From Streptomyces sp. DHE7-1 (GTDB lineage: Bacteria > Actinomycetota > Actinomycetes > Streptomycetales > Streptomycetaceae), in assembly GCA_016432725.1 (NCBI GenBank), contig JACJDG010000003.1, positions 3,844,001 to 3,908,000 of the forward strand: 64,000 bases of DNA. Direction: 5' to 3'. The position numbers were made by a program, and so were the translations under genes. Shown here in pieces: positions 25,232 to 33,263 of the stretch (the first letter of the stretch is position 1; each line of letters begins with the position of its first letter). Below the pieces are notes generated by a model. The model was given only the letters and a program-made list of their open reading frames with translations, was not told the origin of the DNA and did no database searches.

Positions 25232-27896
25232 GCGCTTGGCGGCCCAAATGGTCACCAATCGGTGAGAGCGGCACGCTAACCGTTCTGGCCCGAGAAGAGG
25301 CCTCCGTTGCCATTGCCTCTGGTGCTGCCGGTCCCGCTCGTGTCCGTGACCGTGGGCGTGGGTGTCGTTCCTCCGTCCGTGCCACCTGTATCGGTGCCCC
25401 CGTTACTGCCGTTGCAGTTGTTGCCCCAGCCACCCCACTGGCAGGTCTCGCTGGCCGAGGGGAGGGAGACGGCGACGTCAGGCTCGGCGACGGGCTCGGC
25501 GACTCACTGGGCCTCTGGCTCGGCGTGATGGTGACCGACGGCGTCGGGGAGGGCGCACCGGCTTCGTCGTGCACCTTGCCGATCCTGATGGCGTCCGGGA
25601 AGCCCGGGTCGTTCGCGTTCTTCAGCGCGGCCCTCATGTACTCGGTCCACACCTGCGTCGGGATGTCACCACCGTGGATGGAGTCCTTGCCCGCGGTGCC
25701 GTTCATGGAGAGCAGCTTGTGGTTCTTGGGGTTCTCCCGGAACATCGCCACCGAGGTCGACAGCTGCTGGGTGTAGCCGACGAACCAGGCGGACTTGTTC
25801 TTGTCGGTGGTACCGGTCTTGCCGGCCGCCGTACGGCCCAGAGCCTTGGCGTTCTGAGCCGTACCGTTCTGGATGACGTTCTGCAGGACGTCCGTGACGT
25901 TGTTGGCGATGTTCGACTCCATCGCCTGCTTGACCTTGGGCCGCTCGAAGCCGGGCTGGTCCACGCCGTCCTTCTTGACGGCGGTCACCGAGTACGGATC
26001 CGCCTGCTTGCCGGACGCGGCGAAGGTCGCGTAGGCGTCGGCCATGCGGATCGCGCTGGGGGTGGAGGTACCGATGGCGAACGACGGGTTGAGGTCCACC
26101 GACATGCTCTGGTCGAGGATGCCGGCCGAGCGGGCGACGTCGCGGACGTGCGACATGCCTACATCGACGCCGAGCTGCACGAACGGCGTGTTGATGGACT
26201 GCTCCATCGCCTTGCGCAGGGTGATGTAACCCCACGGGTGCGGGCTCTCGTTCTTCTGGAAGAAGAACGAGTTGTCCTTGTTGAGGTAGTACGACCCGTC
26301 CGGCTTCTTCACCTTGAGGTGGTCGTTGCCGTTGTACTTGCTCAGCGGGGAGATCCCCACGCCATCGGAGTCGTACGTGCCGTACTGCATGGCCGCCGCC
26401 AGCACGAACGGCTTCCACGTCGAACCGACCGGGACACCCTGGGTGTCGGCGTTGTTCGTGAAGTGACCGTTCTCGTAGCCGTCACCGCCGTAGAGGGCGA
26501 CGATCGCACCACTGTCGGGAACCACCGACGCCGCACCGAACTGGACGTACTTGTCGAGTTCGCGCTTCGGGTTGAGCCGTTCCTTCTGGATCTTCTTCAC
26601 GGCGGCACTCAGAGCGTTGACCTTGTCCTTCTTGAAGGTCGTGTAGATCTGGTATCCGCCCCGGTCGAACTCCTGCTCGGAGATCTTCGAGTGGTTCAGG
26701 ACGTACTTCTTCGCCGTGTCGGCCAGGTAGCTGATCTGGCCGGTCATGCCCTTGGTCGCCTTGCGGTCCTTGGGCATGGGGTAGGTCTTGATGGCCTCCT
26801 GGTACTGGGCGTCGGTGAGGCGCTTGTCCTTGTGCATCTCACCGAGGATCCAGGACCAGCGCTCCTTTGATCGCTGGAGGTTGGCGCTGGCCGTCGCCGA
26901 CTTGTCGAGGTTCTCGTTGCCCGCCGGGTCGTAGTACGTCGCCCCCTTGAGCAGCGCGGCGAGGACGGCGCACTCGCTGGGCTTCAGGTCGACGGCGTCC
27001 TTGTTGTAGTACGTCCGCGCGGCGGCCTGGATGCCGTAGGCGCCACGGCCGTAGTACGAGGTGTTGAGGTAGCCCTGCAGGATCTGCGGCTTCTTGAGCT
27101 TCGTCCCCACCTTGATGGAGATGAACATCTCCTTGAACTTGCGGGTGACGGTCTGGTCCTGGCTGAGGTACGTGTTCTTGACGTACTGCTGGGTGATCGT
27201 CGATCCGCCCTGCGTCTGACCGCCTCGGGCCATGTTGGCCAGGGCACGGGCGATACCCATGGGGTCGACGCCGGAGTCCTGGTAGAAGCTCTTGTTCTCG
27301 GCCGAGATCACCGCGTACTGCATGGCCTCGGGGATCTTGTCGATGGTGACGTTCTGACGGTTCACACCCGTGCCCGTCGCGACCATCTGTGATCCGTCGG
27401 CCCAGTAGTAGACGTTGTTCTGGGACTTGGCCGCATCGTTCTCGTTGGGGATGGAGACCATCGCGTAGCCCACGCCGACCATCGCCACGAGGCTGCCGAT
27501 CAGGCCGATGAACAGCCCGGTGACGAGCTTCCAGGAGGGCACCCAGCGGTGCCACCCGTCCCTGTCGTAGCGCGGGTAGTCGATGAAGCGCTTCCTGCCG
27601 GGATCGGCCGCACGGCCTCGGCCGCGTCCAGGCCCGGCCGGTTCGGCGGCCCTGCGCCGGCCGCCGCCTCTCTGCGCCGCCCGGCGTGCCTCGGCACGGC
27701 CGCTGTAGGGGCGCTCCTCACCCCCGGAACCATAGGACCCCGACCCATGAGAACTGGACCCATAGGAGTCGGCAGAGGACCCGGTGGCGCCTCGCGGTGC
27801 CGCGCGGTGGCCGGAGGCGGGGCCGGACTGACCGCGTCGGGCCGCGGCACGTCCGCCTCCCTGCGGCTGCGGCGGTTTGCGACGGTGCTCGCTCAT
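25221..27896 (-). CDS. Bifunctional penicillin-binding protein (class A, transglycosylase/transpeptidase)
   Basis: From ATG 27896 the protein has a disordered Gly/Ser/Arg cytoplasmic tail, one membrane helix (WKLVTGLFIGLIGSLVAMV), a GT51 glycosyltransferase domain (ISAENKSFY with the catalytic Glu, then GGSTITQQYVKN) and a transpeptidase domain with STWK, SIN and KTG motifs. It polymerises and cross-links peptidoglycan. After a Ser/Pro-rich tail the frame breaks at the GGGG run 25459-25462: one more base would give a Cys-containing Gly/Asn/Thr-rich tail ending at the TAG at 25276-25278. As written, it ends at 25221. The catalytic domains are unaffected. Confidence 0.92.
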   Translation of the reverse strand: MSEHRRKPPQPQGGGRAAARRGQSGPASGHRAAPRGATGSSADSYGSSSHGSGSYGSGGEERPYSGRAEARRAAQRGGGRRRAAEPAGPGRGRGRAADPGRKRFIDYPRYDRDGWHRWVPSWKLVTGLFIGLIGSLVAMVGVGYAMVSIPNENDAAKSQNNVYYWADGSQMVATGTGVNRQNVTIDKIPEAMQYAVISAENKSFYQDSGVDPMGIARALANMARGGQTQGGSTITQQYVKNTYLSQDQTVTRKFKEMFISIKVGTKLKKPQILQGYLNTSYYGRGAYGIQAAARTYYNKDAVDLKPSECAVLAALLKGATYYDPAGNENLDKSATASANLQRSKERWSWILGEMHKDKRLTDAQYQEAIKTYPMPKDRKATKGMTGQISYLADTAKKYVLNHSKISEQEFDRGGYQIYTTFKKDKVNALSAAVKKIQKERLNPKRELDKYVQFGAASVVPDSGAIVALYGGDGYENGHFTNNADTQGVPVGSTWKPFVLAAAMQYGTYDSDGVGISPLSKYNGNDHLKVKKPDGSYYLNKDNSFFFQKNESPHPWGYITLRKAMEQSINTPFVQLGVDVGMSHVRDVARSAGILDQSMSVDLNPSFAIGTSTPSAIRMADAYATFAASGKQADPYSVTAVKKDGVDQPGFERPKVKQAMESNIANNVTDVLQNVIQNGTAQNAKALGRTAAGKTGTTDKNKSAWFVGYTQQLSTSVAMFRENPKNHKLLSMNGTAGKDSIHGGDIPTQVWTEYMRAALKNANDPGFPDAIRIGKVHDEAGAPSPTPSVTITPSQRPSESPSPSPSLTSPSPSPRPARPASGVAGATTATAVTGAPIQVARTEERHPRPRSRTRAGPAAPEAMATEASSRARTVSVPLSPIGDHLGRQARFT

Positions 27897-28258
27897 CGAA
27901 CGACTACTCCTCGGGCAGGCGCACCCTTGCGCGCCTGGAAACGGCGGCTGGTTTCCGGTCCCCCGAAGTACGGATGTGGTCGCTTCCGCATTCACCCGTA
28001 CTGCTCCAGGGACGAGGACGCCCCCAGGCGTCACTCGGTTCCCGGTGATGTGCATGCCGCACAGACTACGCACCACCAAAACCCGCCGAGTCCCGAAGTT
28101 CACCCCAAATCAGGCAACTTGCCTCCTACGAATCGGTGATGTGATCCCGTTCACCATCAACCCTCTTGTCGCGCGCGTAAGGCCGTTCTATCGTCATGAT
28201 GTATCGAGTCGATACATCAGTGTGAGATAAAGACGCGGCGGACCAAGAGGAGGCGATC
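27897..28258. promoter_or_regulatory. Divergent PBP / PadR promoter region
   Basis: This 362-bp gap has no convincing gene. Toward the PadR side it turns AT-rich and carries the 23-bp palindrome described separately. The PBP-proximal half is ordinary GC-rich sequence with a purine-poor leader. Short frames crossing it have no ribosome site. Confidence 0.5.
28197..28219. promoter_or_regulatory. Perfect 23-bp palindrome, probable PadR operator
   Basis: TGATGTATCGA and TCGATACATCA are perfect 11-bp arms around a single central base. The palindrome lies 40 bp before the PadR start, in the position of a promoter. PadR proteins commonly bind ATGT-N8-ACAT sites, and ATGT/ACAT are present in the two arms. 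Autoregulation is therefore likely but not proven. Confidence 0.75.
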
Positions 28259-28942
28259 ATGAGCCGGCGCTCCGGCATCCTTGAGTTCGCCGTCCTGGGC
28301 CTGCTGCGCGAGTCCCCGATGCACGGCTATGAGCTGCGCAAACGACTCAACACGTCACTGGGTGTGTTCCGGGCCTTCAGCTACGGAACCCTGTACCCCT
28401 GCCTCAAGACGCTGGTCACCAACGGCTGGTTGATCGAGGAACCGGGCAGCACCCACGAGGACGCCCTGGGCGCTCCCCTCACCGGGCGGCGTGCCAAGAT
28501 CGTCTACCGGTTGACGGCAGAAGGTAAGGAGCACTTCGAGGAGCTGCTCTCGCAGACCGGTCCCGACGCGTACGAGGACGAGCACTTCGCCGCACGGTTC
28601 GCCTTCTTCGGGCAGACCTCACGGGATGTGCGCATGCGCGTACTGGAGGGCCGGCGCAGCCGCCTGGAGGAGCGTCTGGAGAAGATGCGCGCCTCCCTGG
28701 CGCGCACCAGGGAGCGCCTCGACGACTACACGCTTGAGCTGCAGCGCCACGGAATGGAGTCCGTGGAGCGCGAAGTGCGCTGGCTGAACGAGCTCATCGA
28801 GAGCGAGCGGGCCGGGCGGGACCTCAAGGGTTCCGCGTCCGGGGGAGCCGCTCAGCAGGACACCACCACTGGATCGACGGGCGGCCTGCCCCGTAACGGA
28901 GAGCACTCCGCTACGGATACGCCCGGCGACACCGCCACGTGA
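28259..28942 (+). CDS. PadR-family transcriptional regulator
   Basis: The 227-residue protein starts ILEFAVLGLLRESPMHGYELRKRL, the PadR winged-helix signature, followed by SYGTLYPCLKTLVTNGWL (recognition helix) and a wing. A C-terminal coiled-coil dimerisation region (about residues 110-180) ends in a disordered Ser/Thr/Gly tail. GGAGGCGATC before the ATG provides the ribosome site. The inositol-phosphate synthase gene follows 43 bp later, which suggests PadR controls inositol supply as well as itself. Confidence 0.92.
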   Translation: MSRRSGILEFAVLGLLRESPMHGYELRKRLNTSLGVFRAFSYGTLYPCLKTLVTNGWLIEEPGSTHEDALGAPLTGRRAKIVYRLTAEGKEHFEELLSQTGPDAYEDEHFAARFAFFGQTSRDVRMRVLEGRRSRLEERLEKMRASLARTRERLDDYTLELQRHGMESVEREVRWLNELIESERAGRDLKGSASGGAAQQDTTTGSTGGLPRNGEHSATDTPGDTAT

Positions 28943-28985
28943 GTCCCACTCAGGGCCTCACTCGTACACACAGGGAGCAACCGGA

Positions 28986-30068
28986 ATGGGTTCGGTTCGC
29001 GTAGCCATCGTCGGCGTGGGCAACTGCGCCGCGTCGCTGGTGCAGGGAGTCGAGTACTACAAGGACGCCGACCCGGCGTCCAAGGTCCCCGGCCTGATGC
29101 ACGTGCAGTTCGGCGACTACCACGTCGGTGACGTCGAGTTCGTCGCCGCGTTCGACGTCGACGCGAAGAAGGTCGGCCTCGACCTCTCGGACGCCATCGG
29201 TGCCAGCGAGAACAACACCATCAAGATCTGCGACGTCCCGAACACGGGCGTCACGGTCCAGCGCGGCCACACCCTGGACGGTCTCGGTAAGTACTACCGC
29301 ATGACCATCGAGGAGTCCGCCGAGGAGCCCGTGGACGTCGTCCAGATCCTCAAGGACAAGCAGGTCGACGTTCTCGTCTGCTACCTGCCCGTGGGCTCCG
29401 AGGACGCGGCGAAGTTCTACGCCCAGTGCGCCATCGACGCCAAGGTCGCCTTCGTCAACGCCCTCCCGGTCTTCATCGCCGGCACCAAGGAGTGGGCGGA
29501 CAAGTTCACCGAGGCCGGTGTGCCGATCGTCGGTGACGACATCAAGTCCCAGGTCGGCGCCACCATCACGCACCGCGTGATGGCGAAGCTGTTCGAGGAC
29601 CGCGGTGTCCGCCTCGAGCGCACGATGCAGCTCAACGTCGGCGGCAACATGGACTTCAAGAACATGCTCGAGCGCGACCGCCTCGAGTCGAAGAAGATCT
29701 CCAAGACGCAGGCCGTCACCTCCCAGATCCCCGACCGGGACCTCGGTGAGAAGAACGTCCACATCGGTCCGTCCGACTACGTGGCCTGGCTGGACGACCG
29801 CAAGTGGGCCTACGTCCGTCTTGAGGGCCGCGCCTTCGGTGACGTTCCGCTGAACCTGGAGTACAAGCTCGAGGTCTGGGACTCCCCGAACTCCGCGGGT
29901 GTCATCATCGACGCCCTGCGTGCCGCGAAGATCGCCAAGGACCGTGGCATCGGTGGCCCGATCCTGTCCGCGTCCTCGTACTTCATGAAGTCCCCGCCGG
30001 TCCAGTACTTCGACGACGAGGCCTACGAGAACGTCGAGAAGTTCATCCGCGGCGAGGTCGAGCGCTAA
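28986..30068 (+). CDS. ino1: Inositol-3-phosphate synthase
   Basis: The 360-residue enzyme isomerises glucose 6-phosphate to inositol 3-phosphate using bound NAD. The N-terminal Rossmann loop is VGVGNCAASLVQGVEYY, and the catalytic region carries DDIKSQVGATITHRV and QLNVGGNMDFKNML. In actinomycetes the product feeds phosphatidylinositol and mycothiol. It is downstream of the PadR gene in the same direction and ends at a strong hairpin. AGGGAGC supplies the ribosome site. Confidence 0.95.
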   Translation: MGSVRVAIVGVGNCAASLVQGVEYYKDADPASKVPGLMHVQFGDYHVGDVEFVAAFDVDAKKVGLDLSDAIGASENNTIKICDVPNTGVTVQRGHTLDGLGKYYRMTIEESAEEPVDVVQILKDKQVDVLVCYLPVGSEDAAKFYAQCAIDAKVAFVNALPVFIAGTKEWADKFTEAGVPIVGDDIKSQVGATITHRVMAKLFEDRGVRLERTMQLNVGGNMDFKNMLERDRLESKKISKTQAVTSQIPDRDLGEKNVHIGPSDYVAWLDDRKWAYVRLEGRAFGDVPLNLEYKLEVWDSPNSAGVIIDALRAAKIAKDRGIGGPILSASSYFMKSPPVQYFDDEAYENVEKFIRGEVER

Positions 30069-30120
30069 CCACGCCGATTCGGCCGCCCGGCGCGCCGAAG
30101 AGAACGCTCCTGCCAGGGCT

Positions 30121-30160
30121 GCGAAGGGTCCCCGGGTCTCCCGATCCGGGGACCCTTCGC
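30121..30160 (+). terminator. Strong hairpin terminator after ino1
   Basis: GCGAAGGGTCCCCGG and CCGGGGACCCTTCGC make a perfect 15-bp stem with a 10-nt loop, 52 bp past the ino1 stop and just before the next gene. Confidence 0.9.
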
Positions 30161-31452
30161 ATATGTGAGGGTGGGGTCCATGCCCGTCGTGCGTGACCTG
30201 CGCGTCCTGCTGCGTCTGCGGGACTTCCGCCGCCTGCTGACCGTGCGCCTGCTGTCCCAGGGAGCCGACGGCGTCTACCAGATCGCACTGGCCGCGTACG
30301 TCGTCTTCTCCCCGGAGAAACAGACCTCGGCTGCGGCGATCGCCTCGGCGATGGCGGTCCTGCTGCTGCCCTACTCGCTGATCGGCCCCTTCGCCGGGGT
30401 CCTGCTGGACCGCTGGCGGCGTCGCCAGGTCTTCGTGTACGGCAACCTGCTGCGCGCCCTGCTGGCGGGAGCCACCGCCGTGCTGATGGTCAGCCATGTG
30501 CCGAACTGGCTCTTCTACGCCTCCGCGCTCTGTGTCACGGCCGTCAACCGCTTCGTCCTCGCCGGACTGTCGGCCGCGCTGCCGCACGTGGTCGACACCG
30601 AGCGCCTGGTGATCGCCAATTCCTTGTCACCCACGGCGGGGACGCTCGCCGCGACGGCCGGGGGCGGCCTCGCCTTCGCTGTCCGGTTGGCGGCGTCGGA
30701 CTCGGATGCCTCAGTGGTCCTGCTGGGCGCCTTCCTCTATCTGTGTGCGGCGCTGACCGCCCTGCGCATGGCTCCCGCTCTGCTCGGTCCCGACAGGGAG
30801 CCCGCGCAGCCCCACCTGCGGACCGCGCTCCTCGACACCGCCCGCGACCTGCTCTCGGCCGTGCGGCACCTGGCAGCCCCCCACCGCCGGGAGGCGACCT
30901 GGGCACTGGCCTCCATGACACTGATGCGCTTCTGCTACGGAGCGCTCCTCGTGCTGTTGCTCATGCTCTGCCGCTACGCCCTCTCCACAACCCCGAGGAA
31001 GGACTGCGGCTGCTCGGACTCGGCCTGGCCGTGTCCGGTGCGGGCTTCTTCGCGGCCGCGGTGGTGACACCGTGGGCAGTGGGACGACTCGGACCGGGCC
31101 GCTGGATCGCGGTGTGCGCCGGTACGGCCGCCGTGCTGGAGCCCGCGCTCGGCCTCCCGTTCGCCGCCGGCCCGCTTCTGGTGGCCGCCTTCGTTCTGGG
31201 CCTGATCACTCAGGGAGCCAAGATCGCGACGGACACGGTGGTCCAGTCGTCGGTGGAGGACGCCTTCAGAGGCCGGATCTTCGCGCTGTACGACGTCCTC
31301 TTCAACATCGCCTTCGTCGGCGCCGCCGGAGTCGCATCGCTGATGCTCCCACCCGATGGGCGTTCGGCCCTGCTGGTGGTTCTCGTCGCGCTGGTCTACG
31401 GCGGGGTGGCCGTGGGCATGGGCCGCTTCGAGCGCCACCACGGCCGGGACAG

Positions 31453-31492
31453 CCGAGGGGGCGATGTTTCACGTGAAACATCGCCCCCTCGG
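31453..31492. terminator. Perfect 40-bp palindrome: terminator with parS centre
   Basis: CCGAGGGGGCGAT and ATCGCCCCCTCGG are perfect arms around a central parS. The palindrome covers the last codons of the MFS gene and is followed by the stop, so it is a terminator-like structure overlapping a coding end. Confidence 0.82.
31466..31479. other. parS: parS site 7 (perfect), inside the MFS gene end
   Basis: This is a perfect GTTTCACGTGAAAC at the dyad of the 40-bp palindrome; in the MFS frame it encodes VSRET. Confidence 0.93.
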
Positions 31493-31509
31493 TGAGGCAG
31501 CGGGTCCGT

Positions 31510-31523
31510 GTTTCACGTGAAAC
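31510..31523. other. parS: parS site 8 (perfect)
   Basis: This is a perfect GTTTCACGTGAAAC only 44 bp centre-to-centre from site 7, in the 45-bp gap between the MFS stop and the CCA-enzyme stop. It is the closest pair of sites in the window. Confidence 0.93.
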
Positions 31524-31540
31524 ATGGACCCCGCCACATG

Positions 31541-33007
31541 TCAGCCTTGCCCGGCCCACCATTCCTTGAGGGCCGTCATCGCCTCGTCGTGGGTCATCGG
31601 CCCATTCTCCAGGCGCAACTCCAGCATGTGCTTGTACGCCTTGCCGATGACGGGGCCGGGGCCCACTCCCAGAATCTCCATGATCTGGTTGCCGTCGAGG
31701 TCCGGCCGGATCGCGTCCAGCTCCTCCTGCTCCTGAAGCTGACCGATGCGCTCCTCCAGGCCGTCGTAGGCCCGCGAGAGCGCGACCGCCTTCCGCTTGT
31801 TCCGGGTCGTGCAGTCGGACCGGGTCAGCTTGTGCAGACGGTCCAGCAGCGGACCCGCGTCACGGACGTAGCGCCGCACCGCCGAGTCCGTCCACTCTCC
31901 CGTGCCGTAGCCGTGGAAGCGCAGGTGGAGCTCGACGAGCCGTGAGACATCCTTCACCAGCTCGTTCGAGTACTTCAGGGCCGTCATGCGCTTCTTGGTC
32001 ATCTTCGCGCCGACCACCTCGTGGTGGTGGAACGAGACGCGGCCGTCCTTCTCGAAACGCCGGGTACGCGGCTTGCCGATGTCATGGAGCAGCGCGGCCA
32101 GGCGGAGCGCGAGGTCGGGCCCCTCCTGCTCCAGCGCGATGGCCTGCTCCAGCACGATCAGCGTGTGCTCGTAGACATCCTTGTGGCGGTGGTGCTCGTC
32201 ACTCTCCAGCCGCAGAGCCGGCAGCTCGGGCAGGACATGGTCGGCCAGCCCGCTGTCGACCAGCAGCGTCAGGCCCTTGCGCGGCTGCTCGGAGAGGAGC
32301 AACTTGTTCAGCTCGTCCCGGACCCGCTCGGCGGAGACGATCTCGATCCGTCCGGACATCTCCGTCATCGCGGTGACGACCTCGGGGGCGACCTCGAAGT
32401 CCAGCTGGGCGGCGAACCGGGCGGCCCGCATCATGCGCAGCGGATCGTCCGAGAACGACTCCTCGGGGGTACCGGGGGTACGCAGCACCTTGGTCGCGAG
32501 GTCCTGAAGGCCCCCGTGCGGGTCGATGAACTCCTTCTCCGGCAGCGCCACGGCCATCGCGTTGACCGTGAAGTCGCGACGGACGAGATCCTCCTCGATC
32601 GAGTCGCCGTAGGACACCTCGGGCTTGCGGGAGGTGCGGTCGTACGCCTCCGACCGGTAGGTCGTGATCTCGATCTGGAACTGCCAGTCGGTGCCCGCGA
32701 CGCGGGCGCTCTTCTGCGCGCCGACCGTCCCGAAGGCGATTCCGACCTCCCAGACGGCGTCCGCCCACGGCCGCACGATCTTCAGTACGTCCTCGGGGCG
32801 CGCGTCGGTGGTGAAGTCCAGGTCGTTGCCGAGCCGGCCGAGCAGCGCGTCCCGGACCGAGCCGCCCACCAGGGCGAGCGAGAACCCGGCCGCCTGGAAG
32901 CGGCGGGCGAGGTCGTCGGCGACGGGGGCCACCCGCAGCAGCTCGCTGACCGCGCGGTGCTGCGCCTGGCTCAGGGCAGAGGGAGTGTCTTCGTTGGCGT
33001 TCGGCAC
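31541..33007 (-). CDS. cca: CCA-adding tRNA nucleotidyltransferase
   Basis: The 488-residue class II nucleotidyltransferase has the catalytic head LVGGSVRDALLGRLGNDLDF (metal-binding DLD), RRDFTVNAMAV, a neck and body, and a C-terminal HD domain (LLHDIGKPRTRRF). It adds or repairs the 3' CCA of tRNAs; many Streptomyces tRNA genes, including the one in this window, lack an encoded CCA. GTG 33007 gives VPNANEDTPSAL, the usual start; a longer frame has no support. It is divergent from the DUF6049 gene. Confidence 0.95.
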   Translation of the reverse strand: MPNANEDTPSALSQAQHRAVSELLRVAPVADDLARRFQAAGFSLALVGGSVRDALLGRLGNDLDFTTDARPEDVLKIVRPWADAVWEVGIAFGTVGAQKSARVAGTDWQFQIEITTYRSEAYDRTSRKPEVSYGDSIEEDLVRRDFTVNAMAVALPEKEFIDPHGGLQDLATKVLRTPGTPEESFSDDPLRMMRAARFAAQLDFEVAPEVVTAMTEMSGRIEIVSAERVRDELNKLLLSEQPRKGLTLLVDSGLADHVLPELPALRLESDEHHRHKDVYEHTLIVLEQAIALEQEGPDLALRLAALLHDIGKPRTRRFEKDGRVSFHHHEVVGAKMTKKRMTALKYSNELVKDVSRLVELHLRFHGYGTGEWTDSAVRRYVRDAGPLLDRLHKLTRSDCTTRNKRKAVALSRAYDGLEERIGQLQEQEELDAIRPDLDGNQIMEILGVGPGPVIGKAYKHMLELRLENGPMTHDEAMTALKEWWAGQG

Positions 33008-33263
33008 AACAGAAGAGGGTACGTGTCCACGGCGGCCCGGGTCTCCTCCATTGAGCGGCGCGGACACCTCACGGCATACCCGCACAAGCGCTGTGCTTAC
33101 GGCGTACAAGCGCTCTCCCCTCGATACTGGATATAGAGGACGTGGCGCAACCGCTCCCTGGTCTTGCGGAGCAGACCGCGGCACTTCCACTCGGCGAGCC
33201 TCGTTACCATGCGTGGACGCACATTCCGACGACCACTGACGACGACGAGGGACGGGCGAGCGC

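Larger units (their letters stand above)
30180..31495 (+). pseudogene. MFS transporter, frameshifted as written
   Basis: Two frames assemble into a normal MFS protein of about 438 residues with 12 membrane helices. The first frame, from ATG 30180 (VVRDLRVLLRLRDFRRLL, the helix-1 approach, then LLDRWRRRQVFVYGNLLRALL), ends in nonsense after CRYALS. The second resumes at NPEEGLRLLGLGLAVSG and runs to 31495. One added C near 30984-30989 restores a single frame. The C-terminal residues are encoded by the parS-containing palindrome 31453-31492. Function is unknown; the family includes enterobactin-exporter-like proteins. Confidence 0.82.
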
